DNA from: CAIJXB01 sp964455905
Lineage (GTDB): Bacteria > Chlamydiota > Chlamydiia > Chlamydiales > Rhabdochlamydiaceae
Direction: 5' to 3'
DNA length: 64,000 nucleotides
Assembly: GCA_964455905.1 (NCBI GenBank)
Contig: CAYVYN010000006.1
Coordinates: 79,502 to 143,501 of the forward strand
Positions 26,937 to 36,505 of this stretch are shown here, in pieces (positions within the stretch are counted from its first letter, which is position 1; each line of letters starts with the position of its first letter). Position numbers and translations under genes: made by a program. The notes below the pieces were generated by a model that was not told the DNA's origin, searched no databases, and was given only the letters and a program-made list of their open reading frames with translations.

Positions 26937-28562
26937 TTACCCTTCTTTTTTATGTTTTTGTTCCATCGCAGCTTTGATGAAATCACGAAAAAGAGGATGG
27001 GGCTCTATCGGTTTTGATTTGAATTCTGGGTGAAATTGTACGCCAACCATCCAAGGATGATCTTTAACTTCTGTAATTTCTACAAGATGGTCTTGTTCCA
27101 TATAACCAGAAAATAAAAGGCCTTCTTTTTCCATTCGTTCTTTATAAAGGTTATTGAATTCCCATCTGTGGCGGTGCCTTTCGGAAATAACAGATGTTCC
27201 ATAGGCTGCGGCAGCCTTAGATCCAGGCTTAATAAGACAGTTGTAGGCTCCAAGTCGCATTGTTCCACCAAGGTCTAATACGCCTTTTTGTTCACTAAGA
27301 AGAGAAATTACTGGATGAGGCGTGCTAGGATTTACTTCTGTTGAGTTCGCTTCTGCAAGTCCTAGTACGTGACGAGCGAATTCTATGCATAGAATTTGCA
27401 TGCCCAGGCAAAGACCAAGATAAGGTATTTTCTTTTCTCTGCAATATTTAGCAGTTAGGATTTTTCCTATAAATCCTCTTTCTCCAAATCCACCTGGAAC
27501 AAGATATCCATCACATCCACCAATGCTAGCTTCAATATCGCTTATGTCTGTAAACTTTTCAGCATCGAAGGGACGTATTTCTAATTCAACTTGGTTGTCT
27601 ATAGCTGCGTGGTGTAGCGCTTCAAACACGCACTTATACGCATCTTGGTGTTGGAGGTATTTACCTACAATTCCAATTGTGATTTTTTCTTTAGGAGAGT
27701 AAAGCTTTTCTAACATTTTTTCCCAACGAGATAAGTCGGCTTCTTTTTTTGTTTCAAGGGAAAGAAGTTCGCAAATCTTTGTGTCTAGACCTTGTTTTCT
27801 GAGAAAAATAGGTACTTCATAGACGCTGTTTGGTACATCAGGTTCGTCAAAAACAGCTTCTTTGGGTACGTTGCAAAAAAGGCTTATTTTATCTTTTATT
27901 TCCTCGGAAAGACTTTCTTCGCAGCGACAAAGTACGATGTCTGGAATAATACCTATTCCTCTTAGCACTTGGACAGAGTGCTGCGTTGGTTTTGTTTTTA
28001 CTTCTCCTGCCGCCTTGAGATAAGGCACGTATGTAAGGTGTATGTTTAGGCAGTCTTTCGGTCTTTCATATCGGAATTGACGAATAGCTTCAAAAAATGG
28101 AAGAGATTCAATGTCGCCAATTGTTCCACCTATTTCTACCATAACTAAGTCTATGTTAGGTTCTATTTTAGCTGCTTGTAAAATTCGTTGTTTAATTTCA
28201 TCTGTTACGTGAGGAATTACTTGTACTGTTTTTCCTAGGTAGTCTCCTCTACGTTCTTTTTTGATTACGGTATCATAAATTTGTCCAGAGGTCGCGTTAG
28301 AGGCTTTTGATAGACGCGCATTGGTGAATCGATAGTAGTGACCAAGATCTAAATCTGTTTCAGCTCCATCGTCGGTTACATAAACTTCGCCGTGTTGAAA
28401 AGGATTCATCGTTCCTGGGTCAACGTTTAGATAGGGATCTAATTTTAACATGGCTATTTTAAGGTCTAGACTTTCTAGAATCATAGCAATGGATGCGGAT
28501 GTAAGACCTTTTCCTAAGGAGGAAACAACGCCTCCACTCATGAAGATAAATTTAGGTTGCAT
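26937..28562 (-). CDS. pyrG: CTP synthase PyrG
   Basis: Makes CTP from UTP, ATP and glutamine. 541 aa, full length. The synthetase domain starts MQPKFIFMSGGVVSSLGKGL and contains LDPYLNVDPGTMNPFQHGEV and EIGGTIGDIES. The C-terminal glutamine amidotransferase has the nucleophile in YLGLCLGMQ and the His-Glu pair in VGVQFHPEF. Intracellular chlamydiae depend on this enzyme for part of their CTP supply. Upstream of ruvX with a one-base gap to its probable start. Confidence 0.97.
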   Translation of the reverse strand: MQPKFIFMSGGVVSSLGKGLTSASIAMILESLDLKIAMLKLDPYLNVDPGTMNPFQHGEVYVTDDGAETDLDLGHYYRFTNARLSKASNATSGQIYDTVIKKERRGDYLGKTVQVIPHVTDEIKQRILQAAKIEPNIDLVMVEIGGTIGDIESLPFFEAIRQFRYERPKDCLNIHLTYVPYLKAAGEVKTKPTQHSVQVLRGIGIIPDIVLCRCEESLSEEIKDKISLFCNVPKEAVFDEPDVPNSVYEVPIFLRKQGLDTKICELLSLETKKEADLSRWEKMLEKLYSPKEKITIGIVGKYLQHQDAYKCVFEALHHAAIDNQVELEIRPFDAEKFTDISDIEASIGGCDGYLVPGGFGERGFIGKILTAKYCREKKIPYLGLCLGMQILCIEFARHVLGLAEANSTEVNPSTPHPVISLLSEQKGVLDLGGTMRLGAYNCLIKPGSKAAAAYGTSVISERHRHRWEFNNLYKERMEKEGLLFSGYMEQDHLVEITEVKDHPWMVGVQFHPEFKSKPIEPHPLFRDFIKAAMEQKHKKEG

Positions 28563-28799
28563 GTTGGACCTTGTGGTTTTCAGGTGAAAGGAACAATTTT
28601 AGGTGGGCTTTAGATAAAAATCAACCGATTGTTTATAGGGGCATTTCTTCTTTTTTTGAAATTTGCATTGTCAATCTAAGTACTTGGTTATTTGATGTTT
28701 TCTATTTTTTTATTTTCAAATTAATTTATGTCTTAATAATTAATTAACTTAACTATTGTATGTTTGATATTTTAAATTTGTTTAATGTGAGGGAGGCTT

Positions 28800-30587
28800 A
28801 TGTCGGGTGATTTGATAGGTGGCTATGTAAGAAATTTGGCATTTGACCTGAATTCTTTAGAGAAAGCAGAAACCCAATATAAAAAAACCACAGATTATAC
28901 GCTAAAATTGGTCAAAGATAATTTATCTCAGTTAGAAGAAGCTATTAACTCAGACCCTCAAATTGGGATTGATTTATTAGAAAAATCTAAGCTCCTTGTG
29001 GATAGTCTTATTACCAAGGTGCGACCTTCTCGTGTAAGTAGGGCTGTTAGTTTCGCTTTTAAACAGATAGGGTTATCTAATTCAAGGTCGGATATTTCTT
29101 TACAAGTTTTGCAAACCGCTAAGTCACTTAGTCAAACATTACAGTCTAAAATAGAAGAAAGAAAAGAAAATGCTTCGGAATCTAATTCTGAGCCTTTTTT
29201 AGATAGATTGTCTTGGAAATCTTCAAGTAGTTCATCGAGCAGTTCGAGTGGTATTTCACTGGAGGATGCTTCAGAAAGGCCTTATGTGTTTTCAGAAAAG
29301 GGTACCAGTTCTATTTTAGAAGCTAGAATAGAAGACTTAGAAAAGGCGGTTAAGATTGGACGTCTATCAAATATGAGCGATGCTATGGGCTTACTAGAAA
29401 TAGATCTTTATCAAGCTCTAGCTGGCTGCTTAAATCATCCAGATTCTTTACATAAGATACCAAGTAACGCAAGTATACAAAAAGCTTTCACAGTTGTTGA
29501 TATTTTAGAGGAAAATGTAAATGGATTTTTTGATAATTACGAAATTAAAGGAAGAGTTTCAGATTTAAAAAATATGATTAGAATGATTGCTGGAATTCCT
29601 TTTGAAAAAGACCCAAGAAAAATATTTAGCGATTCAATTATTAATAAACAACTTGAAGTTTGTCTGGAATATTTAAAAGCGCGTAAGCCTGAAAAAAGTA
29701 CTCTTTTGGGACTACAAACTAGAGATAGTCGAGAACTTAAAAGATTGGGATTAGGACGTCTTTTTTTTCTTTTGAAAAAAGCTGATGCTGAAGGGTTGAG
29801 AGTAGAAGAGAGGGTTTTGACGGGGATTTTGTCTGTTGTTTCAGACCCAGCCACATTGAGTAAAAATAAAGGGTTTAAAGCAGCTATTCGAAATTTAACG
29901 AATGAAATAAGCGAAAAGCAAGAAAAACTTTATGAAGCTATTTCAAGAAGCCCTTCAAATGAAGAAATATTTAACAAAATAGTGGCTTCTTTGGCTCCTA
30001 AGGGAAAAAGTGCCATTTTAGAAAGTCCGTCTATAGAGTTAGAAAATGCTTTAGAATCTAAAAATGAGAGTTTAATTTTATCAGCTTCAAAGAAGCTAAT
30101 GGATCAATTAGATTTATGTATAGCAGATAGCTGTAATAGCCCTAATAAATTAAAAAAACTGCCTACAGAAGAGAGTTTGAGGAAGGCTTTGGAGGTTGTT
30201 GACAGGCTGAGTCGTTATAGCTCTAAAAGTTTGACTCCTTTAAGGAGGGCTGCCGAAATTCAAAACAGAATCGCTATTTTGCGTCGCGCCAAACTAGATG
30301 TGTCTATTACTGGGGATAGCGGATCTCAAGGTCTTATAAAAAACCAAGTAGCAGTTACCTTAAGGAAACTACAGCTTAATGCGGAAGGTGACATTGAGCT
30401 TGAAAAAAAACTACTCACAGATCTTTTTATAACTTTAAATAAAGCCAAATCTATCGATGGATTTCAATTAGATCGGAGTGTTTTAGAAGGAATATCCGCT
30501 TTTACTGATAGTGGTAAGGCTAGTCCTATTAATTTAGGCTTAAAAGACTCTATCTCTGACTTAGTTGATATTTTTCTAACAAGATAG
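28800..30587 (+). CDS. Unknown helical protein with an internal duplication (595 aa)
   Basis: Not recognised. No signal peptide or membrane helix. A run of serines (about residues 140-150) separates an N-terminal helical region from two copies of a module of about 200 residues. Copy 1 (from about residue 174) reads LEKAVKIG...DLYQALAGCLNHPDSL...KAFTVVDILEEN; copy 2 (from about 407) reads LENALESK...DLCIADSCNSPNKL...KALEVVDRLSRY. Each continues with a second match: LFFLLKKADAEGLRVEERVL and LFITLNKAKSIDGFQLDRSVL. GGGAGG precedes the ATG. First of a run of same-strand unknown genes ending at 33635. A secreted-effector role is plausible but unproven. Confidence 0.75.
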   Translation: MSGDLIGGYVRNLAFDLNSLEKAETQYKKTTDYTLKLVKDNLSQLEEAINSDPQIGIDLLEKSKLLVDSLITKVRPSRVSRAVSFAFKQIGLSNSRSDISLQVLQTAKSLSQTLQSKIEERKENASESNSEPFLDRLSWKSSSSSSSSSSGISLEDASERPYVFSEKGTSSILEARIEDLEKAVKIGRLSNMSDAMGLLEIDLYQALAGCLNHPDSLHKIPSNASIQKAFTVVDILEENVNGFFDNYEIKGRVSDLKNMIRMIAGIPFEKDPRKIFSDSIINKQLEVCLEYLKARKPEKSTLLGLQTRDSRELKRLGLGRLFFLLKKADAEGLRVEERVLTGILSVVSDPATLSKNKGFKAAIRNLTNEISEKQEKLYEAISRSPSNEEIFNKIVASLAPKGKSAILESPSIELENALESKNESLILSASKKLMDQLDLCIADSCNSPNKLKKLPTEESLRKALEVVDRLSRYSSKSLTPLRRAAEIQNRIAILRRAKLDVSITGDSGSQGLIKNQVAVTLRKLQLNAEGDIELEKKLLTDLFITLNKAKSIDGFQLDRSVLEGISAFTDSGKASPINLGLKDSISDLVDIFLTR

Positions 30588-30609
30588 ACATTTTACCAGA
30601 TGACAAAAT

Positions 30610-31701
30610 ATGGACATTAAATTTTTAGACCTTGTAATGGGTAAGCTCCGATCAACTATTCCCCTTTTGGGGGATAGGTCTTTACATTTAAGGAGTATAG
30701 ATAGAGAGATTCAGGAAATTTTTGAAAAGGTGCAAAAGTCTCCTCTATCAAAAAACGAAATTGAAGGATTACAAAACAGAGTTGGAGATATTTTAAAGGA
30801 AGTTCCTAAAAGTATGCCAAGGCTATTGGCCAGATTGTTTCCTCATCAAACAATGCTTAGTCTTAACGTTCTTGGCAAAGCTGAAAAATTGCAGAGCATT
30901 TTAGATACAGGTACATCCAGACCGTCTTTTATCATTACAGACCAGCAGTTACGGTCTGTTGAAAGAAAATTAGAAAAAGCTGTTCGATCTTTTTCTAAAA
31001 TAGCTATAGCTGGAAAAAACCCCTTAGCAAGCTCTGTGGAAATAAACAATCTTAGAGTTGCTTTAGAAAGTGCGCGGTTCGTTATGGCTCACGCTAAACC
31101 AAATCAAAAGATTTCACTCTTACAAAGTTTAGTAAAAAAAGTGGAAGGGGGTTGTGTCTCGATGGCCTATGATGCGATGCTTTATGAAGATCTAAATTCG
31201 ATTCCTGAGGAATTGAAATTGATACTCAATCTTTCTCAGGAAATTTTGGAAAAAAATCCTACTTTAGAATTGGACGGATGGGATTTGGACAATTTACTTT
31301 TTACTTTGACTACTTTGCATAAGATGGATGACCGGCTATCTAAAGATGGTCCAGTTGCTTTTGACGAAATATATGCAACGCATGGAGAAGTGTTTTCTGT
31401 TTTAAAAGACCTTAAAGAGGAAGTTTTAGACCAATCAGAGGGTATTTTTAAAAAAATAGCACAGGATGTTCGTGAGTCTTCGAAGCTACTCCTTGATAAA
31501 ATCAATCTAACATTTCCCAAAGAAGCTGCTTTAAGTAGGGAATTGAGGAGTATTAAAGCTGATAGTAAAACGGGAACTCAGGATTCTCAGACTCTAATGA
31601 ATCGATTGAATCAGGCTTGTTTAGACCCTGGCTTAAAAAAAAGTAGGGCTTATCAAATGCTGCTAATGCAAATTTCCAATAAAATAGATAAGCAAATTTG
31701 A
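30610..31701 (+). CDS. Unknown helical protein (363 aa)
   Basis: Not recognised. All-helical, charged, without signal peptide or membrane segment. The C-terminal part (LDNLLFTLTTLHKMDDRL, and the earlier LRSVERKLEKAVRSFSKI) has the same heptad-like spacing as the modules of the preceding protein, so the two may be distant relatives. It starts 22 bases after the previous stop, with only a weak ribosome-binding site, and the next gene follows after 41 bases, suggesting one operon. Confidence 0.7.
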   Translation: MDIKFLDLVMGKLRSTIPLLGDRSLHLRSIDREIQEIFEKVQKSPLSKNEIEGLQNRVGDILKEVPKSMPRLLARLFPHQTMLSLNVLGKAEKLQSILDTGTSRPSFIITDQQLRSVERKLEKAVRSFSKIAIAGKNPLASSVEINNLRVALESARFVMAHAKPNQKISLLQSLVKKVEGGCVSMAYDAMLYEDLNSIPEELKLILNLSQEILEKNPTLELDGWDLDNLLFTLTTLHKMDDRLSKDGPVAFDEIYATHGEVFSVLKDLKEEVLDQSEGIFKKIAQDVRESSKLLLDKINLTFPKEAALSRELRSIKADSKTGTQDSQTLMNRLNQACLDPGLKKSRAYQMLLMQISNKIDKQI

Positions 31702-31742
31702 TTAGAGAAGATTATTTTACTTAGAAGGTTTTTAGGATAGAC

Positions 31743-32402
31743 ATGGGAGAGTATCAGGGAATTACCAAACTGTTAGAAAGCGCTGCTTTATTAATAGGAT
31801 CATCGAAACCGGATAGATTAGACACTAAAGTTGAGGTGCTAGGTCTTATAAATAGTGCATTGGATGATTTGTCTGCTACTTTAGGTCGAGTGGAGAATTT
31901 CGATAAAAATTTAGTTTTCAGTGATTTATCTAAACTTACAGATAAAATATTACTAGAAGTTAATAAAGTTGATAAAGCATATGCCTCTATTATGACACGA
32001 AAACAAAAAGGTATAGAGTCTCAGGTTTTAGAGAAAATTTCCGCTATAAAGAAGGACCTTTTACCTTTTCAAGTTGAGCCTGCTGTTTTATCGCTCTCTT
32101 TAGCAAAGGCAGGTAGAGTCAAAGAAGCTCTTTCTATTTTTGGTGATCTAACAGATTCTCAAACGCTTTCGGAACATGAAATTGAGGAGATTTTACTAGC
32201 CGTTTTGTACGGCTCTGATTCAATGACGAGTATAGAAGAAATTGCAAAGAACACTAAGGCTCTTTTTCATAAGAATCAGATATCTGAAACCACAGAAATA
32301 GGCATTTATGAAAAAATCATTGAAAATCTTGCGTTTCAATTTTTTTTAGAGGAAGATTTAGACGGGCAAACGAGCGTGTTAAGTTGTATCTTTTCGATTT
32401 AG
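31743..32402 (+). CDS. Unknown helical protein, 5' part of a gene split by an in-frame TAG
   Basis: 219 codons starting after a good AGGA site (MGEYQGITKLLESAALLIG), ending at TAG 32400-32402. The frame continues open beyond the TAG for another 411 codons to 33635, so this is the N-terminal third of a roughly 630-residue protein. A single C-to-T change (CAG to TAG) would explain the stop. The encoded region is helical and charged like the two preceding proteins. Whether a truncated product is made, or the stop is read through, or the base is a sequencing error, cannot be told here. Confidence 0.65.
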   Translation: MGEYQGITKLLESAALLIGSSKPDRLDTKVEVLGLINSALDDLSATLGRVENFDKNLVFSDLSKLTDKILLEVNKVDKAYASIMTRKQKGIESQVLEKISAIKKDLLPFQVEPAVLSLSLAKAGRVKEALSIFGDLTDSQTLSEHEIEEILLAVLYGSDSMTSIEEIAKNTKALFHKNQISETTEIGIYEKIIENLAFQFFLEEDLDGQTSVLSCIFSI

Positions 32403-32507
32403 GTTAAAGATCCGGACAAACTAAACAGTGCATGCATTGATGTTTTTAGACTGTTTGATCAAGAGCCAGACAGGCAAGTTGTTTTCTTAAAAAAACTTTT
32501 AGAATGC

Positions 32508-33635
32508 GTGGAAATAAGAGAGGTTCTTGCTTTTGTTGAAAAAAGTGGAGTGACGACCAACGATGCCCTGTTTTTTTTAATTGGATTAGGTGATGAATCT
32601 CTTATACAAGAAGTGAATTCACTGATGCGTAGACGATCGGAGAGTGATTTAAAAAAGTTACTTGTGTTTTTAGAAGATCTTCCGAAGACTCAAAAAAATC
32701 AGCCTATTATGGATGTTATTCACGAGGTGTTTAATTTACTGGATCTCATAGATAAACCAAGAGTTTCTTTAATGGTTTTAGAGTTAGAAGGAGTCGACCA
32801 GGAATTACATGACATTTTAGAAAATATAAAAATGGGTGTTTCTACTGAAATTTTAGTTGAATATGAACAAACTGCAAATCAAATTTTAACAAAAATCCCA
32901 GAAAACAAATCTCCTATTTGTCAATCAATTAGAGAAAAAGCTTTTTTAATTAAAAAAGAAATAGAAAAAAGTACTCATTCTCTTTTAGGCGAAGCGGTTA
33001 AAGTTAAGTCCCAGGAAATCTCAGAAGCAGAGCCCTCCTTCATTGAAAGAGGGTCTCCAACAACGGTTCTTGGTCTAGAGGAAGTTTTTTTGAGTCCGCA
33101 GGTATCCATGCAAGAAACTCTTGCCAATTTTTTTACGCCTGGTTTCTGTGGTTGTTTTACTGATATATTGATAAAAAATAGGGATATAATAAATTGGGAA
33201 ATTCAAGAATTGCCTGAAAAGTATGCTTTAGAAGGCGCGACCTTGAGTTATCGAATGGAATTGAAAGAAGCTCTGAATATGCCGATTTCACACTGGATTA
33301 GCTCGGATAAATTTCAAGAACTTTTGGGCGTTAACAAAATGAATTGGCTCGAAAAAACAGCTCTTAACGTATTTCTTGGGAGTACTTCGCTAACAGTTGA
33401 GCTTCCTAAAGAACTTGATGTTTGTATTTCAAGTAGTGGAGTATTGTCTTTTCCCCGTGAGGCGGTTATTGTTCGATCTTCTGTGAGCATGCCAAATATA
33501 GGAAATAGTTTTAGGATAATAAAACTAAGCGAAAACCGAGATAATTTAAATAAAGTCACTGTTTTTATTCGTGGGGAAACGGGAGAAGAGAAATTTCGAG
33601 AAATTAGCTGGAGTTCAAGTTCTGTTAAAAACTAA
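32508..33635 (+). pseudogene. 3' part of the same split gene
   Basis: The open frame is continuous from 32403 (VKDPDKLNSACIDVFRLF...) to 33635 and in phase with the gene that stops at 32402. A GTG at 32508 could formally start a 375-aa product, but it has no ribosome-binding site and sits in the middle of a helix-like coding stretch, so I treat it as the downstream fragment. It is helical in the first two thirds; the last 120 residues look more beta-rich (LTVELPKELDVCISSSGVLS, VTVFIRGETG). The stop overlaps the convergent Inc-like gene by four bases. Confidence 0.6.
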
Positions 33636-34198
33636 TTTTTATGAAACCATCCAGAAATGCCGATCTGTATAGATAGGCGATCGAATAAAGAAGGCTCTAT
33701 TGCATGTTCGGGTTCCCCCTGGATTTCTCGTTTGGTATTTTTCACTGTTTGGATTAACTGCTCTATTTGAGGATTTAGGCTTCTTCCGTTTGCTTTAACT
33801 TTTTGGGAGAAAAGTCTTGCTATTAGTCTGATTTCAGGTATTCTTGCTTTAAATTTGTAGTAAAATCCTTTTAATGTTTTACAATCTTGATTTAACGTTT
33901 GTTTGGATTTTTCGATTTGTATGGAATTGGTATTTAATCTGTCTAGTTGAGGGGTGATTTCTTGAATATCTTCCGATAGACGGTTAAGAGCTACTGTTTC
34001 TTTACTTGTCCATAACGCTATCGCAGAAATTCCTAAAGCTATGCCAAATCCTGCTAGACCTAGTATGTTTTGAGTAAAAAATGCGATTGCAAATCCAATA
34101 ATTGCTATAGCAACAGTTGTTTGCAAAAGGCGTTCTTCTGAGCATAGGCCTAGTTGCTCTATATTTGTTGCAACAAAAGTTTCTCTTATTGGTTGCAT
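33632..34198 (-). CDS. Inc-like membrane protein (188 aa)
   Basis: Unknown protein with two closely spaced hydrophobic segments near the N-terminus (about residues 27-42 and 44-63), then a helical tail with coiled-coil character. The bilobed hydrophobic hairpin with a cytosolic tail is typical of chlamydial Inc proteins. GGGGAG lies seven bases before the ATG. It follows a similar gene after 18 bases; the two share layout (N-terminal hairpin, helical tail) though not obvious sequence, and are probably co-transcribed. Confidence 0.7.
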   Translation of the reverse strand: MQPIRETFVATNIEQLGLCSEERLLQTTVAIAIIGFAIAFFTQNILGLAGFGIALGISAIALWTSKETVALNRLSEDIQEITPQLDRLNTNSIQIEKSKQTLNQDCKTLKGFYYKFKARIPEIRLIARLFSQKVKANGRSLNPQIEQLIQTVKNTKREIQGEPEHAIEPSLFDRLSIQIGISGWFHKN

Positions 34199-34216
34199 AA
34201 AAAAACTCCCCTTGAG

Positions 34217-34768
34217 TTAAACTTGTTCTATCTGGTTGTTTGGCTTATTTACTTCTAAGGTAGGGCCTTGTTCTTCTCTTCTTGTTGATGTGATTCGTGC
34301 CATTGCTTGTAGATCTTCTATTTCGTGTCTTAGCTCATCAATAAGCAATTGCGTTCTTTGAGTGCCTACGCCGTTTTGTAATTGAAGTAAAACCGTTTGG
34401 TAGTCGCTCCGTAATCCTTCTAAGTTATTGTTGATTTGAGAAAGAAGAGGGGTAAGATTTCCTGTTGTTGTGCTTAACTGGGCGCAGGAAGCTGAAAACA
34501 ACGTGATGTTTTGGGAAAGATCTGACATGCCTCTTTCAAAAGCTCGCGTCATTTTTTCAATGCTTTTATGTTGTTTTATATAAGCGAATGTAATAAGTGA
34601 AAAAATAGTTGAGACTCCAAAGATGCCAGCGTTAATAGAGTTTCCAAATATAAACTCTTTAAATGTCATTGCGGCAAAAAATGCAGCGCCTGTTAGAGGA
34701 GTTGCTTCAAAGCAAGAAAGGTGGCATGTTTGACATGTAGATTCTGTATTAGCTCGGACCGGTAGCAT
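34217..34768 (-). CDS. Inc-like membrane protein (183 aa)
   Basis: Unknown. The start at 34768 is chosen because AGGAG lies six bases upstream; an upstream ATG at 34810 lacks one. The N-terminus has three cysteines (Cys12, 15, 19). Two hydrophobic segments follow (about residues 24-41 and 45-63), then a long helical tail (about 65-183) with likely coiled-coil. Topology matches Inc proteins. Upstream partner of the 33632-34198 gene. Confidence 0.68.
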   Translation of the reverse strand: MLPVRANTESTCQTCHLSCFEATPLTGAAFFAAMTFKEFIFGNSINAGIFGVSTIFSLITFAYIKQHKSIEKMTRAFERGMSDLSQNITLFSASCAQLSTTTGNLTPLLSQINNNLEGLRSDYQTVLLQLQNGVGTQRTQLLIDELRHEIEDLQAMARITSTRREEQGPTLEVNKPNNQIEQV

Positions 34769-34847
34769 AAGGTTCTCCTGTGTTTTTTTTATGATATAAA
34801 AAAAAATCATTACGTCAATAAATTATTTTAATTTGATGAAGATTTGA

Positions 34848-35513
34848 TTAATTTTTGTGTTGAATATATACAGTCGCTTCTCCCCATGGATAGGGGAATT
34901 TTTCACTACATAACAGAGAAAAAGAATCAGAATAGTCTGAAAGAGGAAAGCTTACAGTAATAATTGTTGTGTGTTTTTTTGTTAGCTCTAGTTGCTTAAT
35001 CATGGATAAAAAATCATGATCTTCTAAGCAAATACCATAAAAGTAAATGATGGTAGCTTGTTCTATTAGAGATGTTTTTAGCATGTTTTCTAATAGAAAT
35101 ACGGGTGGTTTAGGGAGTTTTTGGGCGATTTTTTGCGCCTTTTCATGGAAAATTGGGTTGTGCTCTATTCCTGCAGCTTGGAGCTTTAAAAAAGTAGATA
35201 CGAAAAGCACGTTTCTTCCTCTTCCTGCTCCTAAATCAAGAAAAACATCGTTTTCACCTATTTTTACGAGTTTTAGAATCTCATATAAAACCGTAAGCGG
35301 AGTTTCTCCATAGGTGTGTATATCTTGTTCTCCTATTTTCTTAGAGAAGTTTTTTGCTATTTTATATGGATTAGAAAATAGGTAAGCTTTTTTTAGTAAC
35401 TTGTCGGTTTTTTTAAAAAGTTGGTTAGGATGAAACCTTTTGCGAACCTTATACTCTTCTTTGAGTTGAAAGAAAAGTACCTTAAAAAAAATAAAAGGAA
35501 GTTCGCTTACCAA
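34848..35513 (-). CDS. SAM-dependent methyltransferase (221 aa)
   Basis: Class I methyltransferase fold: the SAM-binding motif is DVFLDLGAGRGRNVLFVS (about residues 91-108), followed by the acidic turn GIEHNP and the motif IIYFYGICLED. An N-terminal helical extension of about 75 residues precedes it. The arrangement TPLTVLYEILK before the SAM motif and GIE after it resembles the layout of DOT1-type lysine methyltransferases, but this is a loose impression. The substrate is unknown. The start overlaps the MBL hydrolase by seven bases, suggesting a shared message with that gene and pfkA. Confidence 0.8.
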   Translation of the reverse strand: MVSELPFIFFKVLFFQLKEEYKVRKRFHPNQLFKKTDKLLKKAYLFSNPYKIAKNFSKKIGEQDIHTYGETPLTVLYEILKLVKIGENDVFLDLGAGRGRNVLFVSTFLKLQAAGIEHNPIFHEKAQKIAQKLPKPPVFLLENMLKTSLIEQATIIYFYGICLEDHDFLSMIKQLELTKKHTTIITVSFPLSDYSDSFSLLCSEKFPYPWGEATVYIQHKN

Positions 35514-36505
35514 TTGACGGGGTGTCCTGGTGGGGGAGCTATAAACTGCATAGGATTAATTCCTTCTTCTTGAAGTGCGAGAAATAAGTCGTAAGGAGGG
35601 CGAAAGCTTTCTTCATCAGAAAGGCGAAAGGTACGCCAATGCATTCCCAAACTTAATTTAGAACTAACTTCTTTGTGTATTTGAACTGCTTGTTTAGGGT
35701 CGATATGCACAGTCCCCATAAATTTTCTAGGGACATAACTTCCGATAGGGATTAGCGAAAGATCCATATGAGACCACTTTTCTCCGATTGCTTTAAAATC
35801 AAATTCATTATATCCGGTATCTCCGACAAAATATAGTCTTTTTGTTTCTTTTTCTTTGGAGAATTCTGCTACCCAGCCAACCCATAGAGTTTTGTCCTTG
35901 TCTTTGAGGGATCTTCCTGAGAAATGTTGTGTTGGGACAGCTGTTAGTTGCATAGATGTGGAAGAGTTTTTTAGGGGAATTGTTGGACTTTTTTCCCACC
36001 AACCAAATTCTTCTACTTGTAAAATACCTAGCTGCCTAAACCACTTTTTTACTCCAAGAGGAACCCACCATTGAATAGTAGGATACAATTTGTGAAGGGT
36101 AAGGACTGTTTTTTTATCTAAGTGATCGTAGTGATTATGACTGATTAGGACGTGATCTACTTTTTGTAGATCTTCAAGTTCAAGGGGGGCTGCGTGTCTT
36201 CTAATTGGACCTAAAAAGGAAAGAGGGGAGCATCTTCTGCCCCAGATAGGGTCTGTTAGTATGTTCGTGCCTTCGATGTGTATTAAATAAGTACTGTGAT
36301 TGATCCAGGTTGCTTTTGGCTTGGATGGATCTATAGGTTCTTTCTTGATTGGGGCAATAAAATGAGGGGGCATTTGTGTTTTTTCTCGAATTTCATCAAA
36401 ATAACCGACCTTCCAAAGCAAAGCATCTTTAATTGTCCGTTTTGTATCTTTTATGTAGGGATTGACAAAGACTTTCTTTTTTGGATCATAAGGTTGATTG
36501 ATCAT
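35507..36505 (-). CDS. MBL-fold hydrolase, NAPE-PLD/UlaG-like (332 aa)
   Basis: Zinc-dependent metallo-beta-lactamase fold. The metal-binding motif is SHNHYDHLD (about residue 117), further ligands are expected in VGDTGYNEFDF and in GSYVPRKFMGTVHIDP. The start ATWINHSTYLIHIEGTNILT, then DPIWGRRCSP, is typical of the family that includes eukaryotic N-acyl-phosphatidylethanolamine phospholipase D. The bacterial substrate is usually unknown; a phospholipid-related role would be inference. It overlaps pfkA by four bases and the methyltransferase by seven. Confidence 0.88.
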   Translation of the reverse strand: MINQPYDPKKKVFVNPYIKDTKRTIKDALLWKVGYFDEIREKTQMPPHFIAPIKKEPIDPSKPKATWINHSTYLIHIEGTNILTDPIWGRRCSPLSFLGPIRRHAAPLELEDLQKVDHVLISHNHYDHLDKKTVLTLHKLYPTIQWWVPLGVKKWFRQLGILQVEEFGWWEKSPTIPLKNSSTSMQLTAVPTQHFSGRSLKDKDKTLWVGWVAEFSKEKETKRLYFVGDTGYNEFDFKAIGEKWSHMDLSLIPIGSYVPRKFMGTVHIDPKQAVQIHKEVSSKLSLGMHWRTFRLSDEESFRPPYDLFLALQEEGINPMQFIAPPPGHPVNW

